A stretch of DNA of 6,278 nucleotides from Propionibacteriaceae bacterium (GTDB taxonomy: Bacteria; Actinomycetota; Actinomycetes; Propionibacteriales; Propionibacteriaceae). Shown in pieces: positions 5,287-6,278 of this stretch. The stretch is taken from contig PMBM01000201.1 in assembly GCA_003153855.1 (NCBI GenBank), forward strand, positions 8,580 through 14,857, read 5' to 3'. The notes beneath the pieces were generated by a model. That model searched no databases, was not told where the DNA came from, and saw only the letters and a list, made by a program, of their open reading frames with translations. Every line of letters begins with the position of its first letter. Position 1 is the stretch's first letter. The translations under genes were made by a program, and so were the position numbers.

Positions 5287-5961
5287 ATGGGGACAGGACC
5301 TGGTTCACGGGTAGGACTAGCGGCGATGCTCACTCTCGTGGCTGCTGGGGCAGTGCTCTGCGGATGCACGCCCAGTACGAGCTCGTCAGGGTCCACGACC
5401 GCCGCAGCAGCGACGACGAGCGCCGCGGCGACGACCGCGGCACCGGCGAGCTCGGCAGCTACGACCGCGACCTCTGCGGCAACAACCGCCACGACGACCA
5501 GCGCCCCGGCCACGTCCGCGGGACTCGGCAAGTGCCTCGCCAGCCAGCTCACGGCGACGCTCGGCGCCGGGTCGGGCAGCGGCGCGGGACACGCGTACCC
5601 CGTGCTCGTACTGACCAACAGCGGCAGCACCGCATGCACGGTCAGGGGCTACCCGGGAGTCTCGTTCGTGGGCAACGGCACGGGCACCCAGCTGGGCGCC
5701 GCGGCGACCCGTGAGGCCGCCGGCATCCCCATCACCACGCTGACCCTCGCTCCCGGAGCGGCGGCCCATGCGCAGCTGAGCATCACGATGGCCGGGAACT
5801 ATGACGCCACCACCTGCAAGCCCAAGGCCGCCGACGGCCTGCGCGTCTACCCGCCCGACGAGACCCACTCGGTCTTCGTCGCCACCACCACGTACACGGC
5901 CTGCCAGAGCACGTCCATCGTGCTGCTCATCGTCCGCCCGCTGCAGGCCGGAGCCGCCTGA
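5287..5961 (+). CDS. Secreted lipoprotein with Ser/Thr/Ala linker and DUF4232-like domain
   Basis: Predicted 224-residue lipoprotein anchored on the outer face of the cytoplasmic membrane; function unknown. A short n-region with R8 precedes the hydrophobic stretch 10-24 and the lipobox L24-C25-G26-C27, so C27 should be lipidated. Residues 28-79 are a low-complexity Ser/Thr/Ala/Pro linker, probably an extended and perhaps glycosylated spacer through the cell wall. Residues 80-224 resemble DUF4232: C83, VLVLTNSG (106-113), C117 followed by TVRGYPGVSF (118-127), TLAPG (153-157), C177 and C206. The four cysteines would allow two disulphides. ATG 5287 is favoured by the promoter and by needing R8 in the signal peptide; the later ATG at 5326 has a nearer AGGA but would leave a signal too short and uncharged. 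Flanked by oppositely oriented genes, it is a single-gene unit. The repeat copy at its 3' end reaches into its last codons. Confidence 0.85.
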   Translation: MGTGPGSRVGLAAMLTLVAAGAVLCGCTPSTSSSGSTTAAAATTSAAATTAAPASSAATTATSAATTATTTSAPATSAGLGKCLASQLTATLGAGSGSGAGHAYPVLVLTNSGSTACTVRGYPGVSFVGNGTGTQLGAAATREAAGIPITTLTLAPGAAAHAQLSITMAGNYDATTCKPKAADGLRVYPPDETHSVFVATTTYTACQSTSIVLLIVRPLQAGAA

Positions 5962-6033
5962 CACACACAACCTTTGTGGCGCGACATCGCGGTCATACGG
6001 GTTGTGGCGGACGCTCGAAAGGTTGTGCGCGCC
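5941..6033. repeat. Convergent-gap repeat, copy B (lipoprotein 3' end / araC gap)
   Basis: Second copy of the element at 4650-4740. It begins in the final codons of the lipoprotein gene (again Ala-Gly-Ala-Ala-stop) and fills nearly the whole gap to the araC stop at 6036. It has CACAA-CCT-TTGTG (5966-5978) and perfect 10-bp inverted ends, CACAACCTTT (5966-5975) with AAAGGTTGTG (6018-6027). A third, internal GGGTTGTG (5999-6006) lies in and next to an 11-nt segment (6001-6011) missing from copy A. It may be a mobile or REP-like unit, or a two-way terminator. Confidence 0.7.
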
Positions 6034-6035
6034 GC

Positions 6036-6278
6036 TCAGGTACGAGTCGGGCGCGTGAGGTCCTTCGTGACGCAGGCCGGTACGCCCTTGAGCGCGGCGT
6101 GGTCCCCGGCCCGGTACGAGGTCGGCGTCTGACCGACCAGCTCCGTGAAGCGGGCGCTGAACGAGCCCAGCGACGTACAGCCGACAGCCATGCACACGTC
6201 CGTGACCGACATGCCGCCCTGCCGGAGCAGTGCCTTCGCCCGTTCGATGCGGCGGGTCATGAGGTAGGAGTACGGCGT
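6036..6278 (-). CDS. AraC-family transcriptional regulator, C-terminal 80 residues (runs off right edge)
   Basis: C-terminal part of an AraC/XylS-type DNA-binding domain; the rest lies to the right. The visible frame begins TPYSYLMTRRIERAKALL, the end of the first helix-turn-helix and linker helix. Next comes the second one, SVTDVCMAVGCTSLGSFSAR, then FTELVGQTPTSYR, which closes the domain. The methionine at 6258-6260 lies inside the conserved SYLMTRRIERAK block and is not a start. The tail after the domain (AGDHAALKGVPACV, then TRPTRT) resembles AraC regulators that I associate with downstream VOC genes, so this protein may control the VOC gene at 4774-5169. Its effector cannot be told because the N-terminal domain is missing. 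Its stop lies 3 bases from the edge of repeat copy B. Confidence 0.9.
   Translation of the reverse strand, partial: TPYSYLMTRRIERAKALLRQGGMSVTDVCMAVGCTSLGSFSARFTELVGQTPTSYRAGDHAALKGVPACVTKDLTRPTRT

Noticed and set aside
5395..5520. Low-complexity GCn/ACn tract in the lipoprotein gene considered as a tandem repeat
   Set aside because: There is no fixed repeat unit; it is an Ala/Thr/Ser-rich linker encoded by varied codons, typical of actinobacterial lipoproteins.
5386..6195. A 269-residue minus-strand open frame across the lipoprotein gene and repeat copy B
   Set aside because: Composition is Arg/Gly-rich without domains, and it overlaps both the lipoprotein and the araC coding region, which are well supported.

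Overview
The window is visibly G+C-rich, with nearly every third codon position G or C. It reads as a chromosomal segment of a pigmented actinobacterium. The gene families and the crtE-crtI-crtB order fit Actinomycetota, and a Cellulomonas-like member of Micrococcales is my best guess, but the genus is inference only.

Layout: the left 3.7 kb is a carotenoid operon on the minus strand, read right to left. It contains a fused isopentenyl-diphosphate isomerase/geranylgeranyl-diphosphate synthase (2023-3681), phytoene desaturase crtI (533-2026) and the N-terminal 177 residues of phytoene synthase crtB (1-533, cut by the window edge). The three genes overlap by a few bases at each junction (ATGA, then TGATG). 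Together they would isomerise IPP to DMAPP, build C20 GGPP, join two GGPP into phytoene and desaturate it. Any cyclase or C50-tailoring genes would lie to the left, outside the window.

Divergent to this operon is a plus-strand gene (3813-4670) for a CarH/LitR-type MerR regulator with the adenosylcobalamin photoreceptor motif W-x9-EH and a correctly spaced lower-ligand histidine. The 131-bp divergent promoter region carries repeated TTGTnnAAGGTTGGGT sites, one over each promoter, 63 bp apart. The simplest reading is a B12- and light-controlled switch that represses both the carotenoid operon and its own gene in the dark.

The right part holds a minus-strand VOC/glyoxalase-fold protein (4774-5169), a plus-strand DUF4232-like lipoprotein (5287-5961) and the C-terminal end of a minus-strand AraC-family regulator (6036 to the right edge). 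AraC regulators with this kind of tail are often followed directly by this kind of VOC gene, so the oppositely oriented lipoprotein appears to interrupt a familiar pair. Both convergent gaps (carH/VOC and lipoprotein/araC) contain copies of the same short repeat, which begins inside the last codons of the upstream gene and includes its stop codon. No rRNA, tRNA, CRISPR array or transposase gene was seen, and no gene-free stretch exceeds 300 bases.
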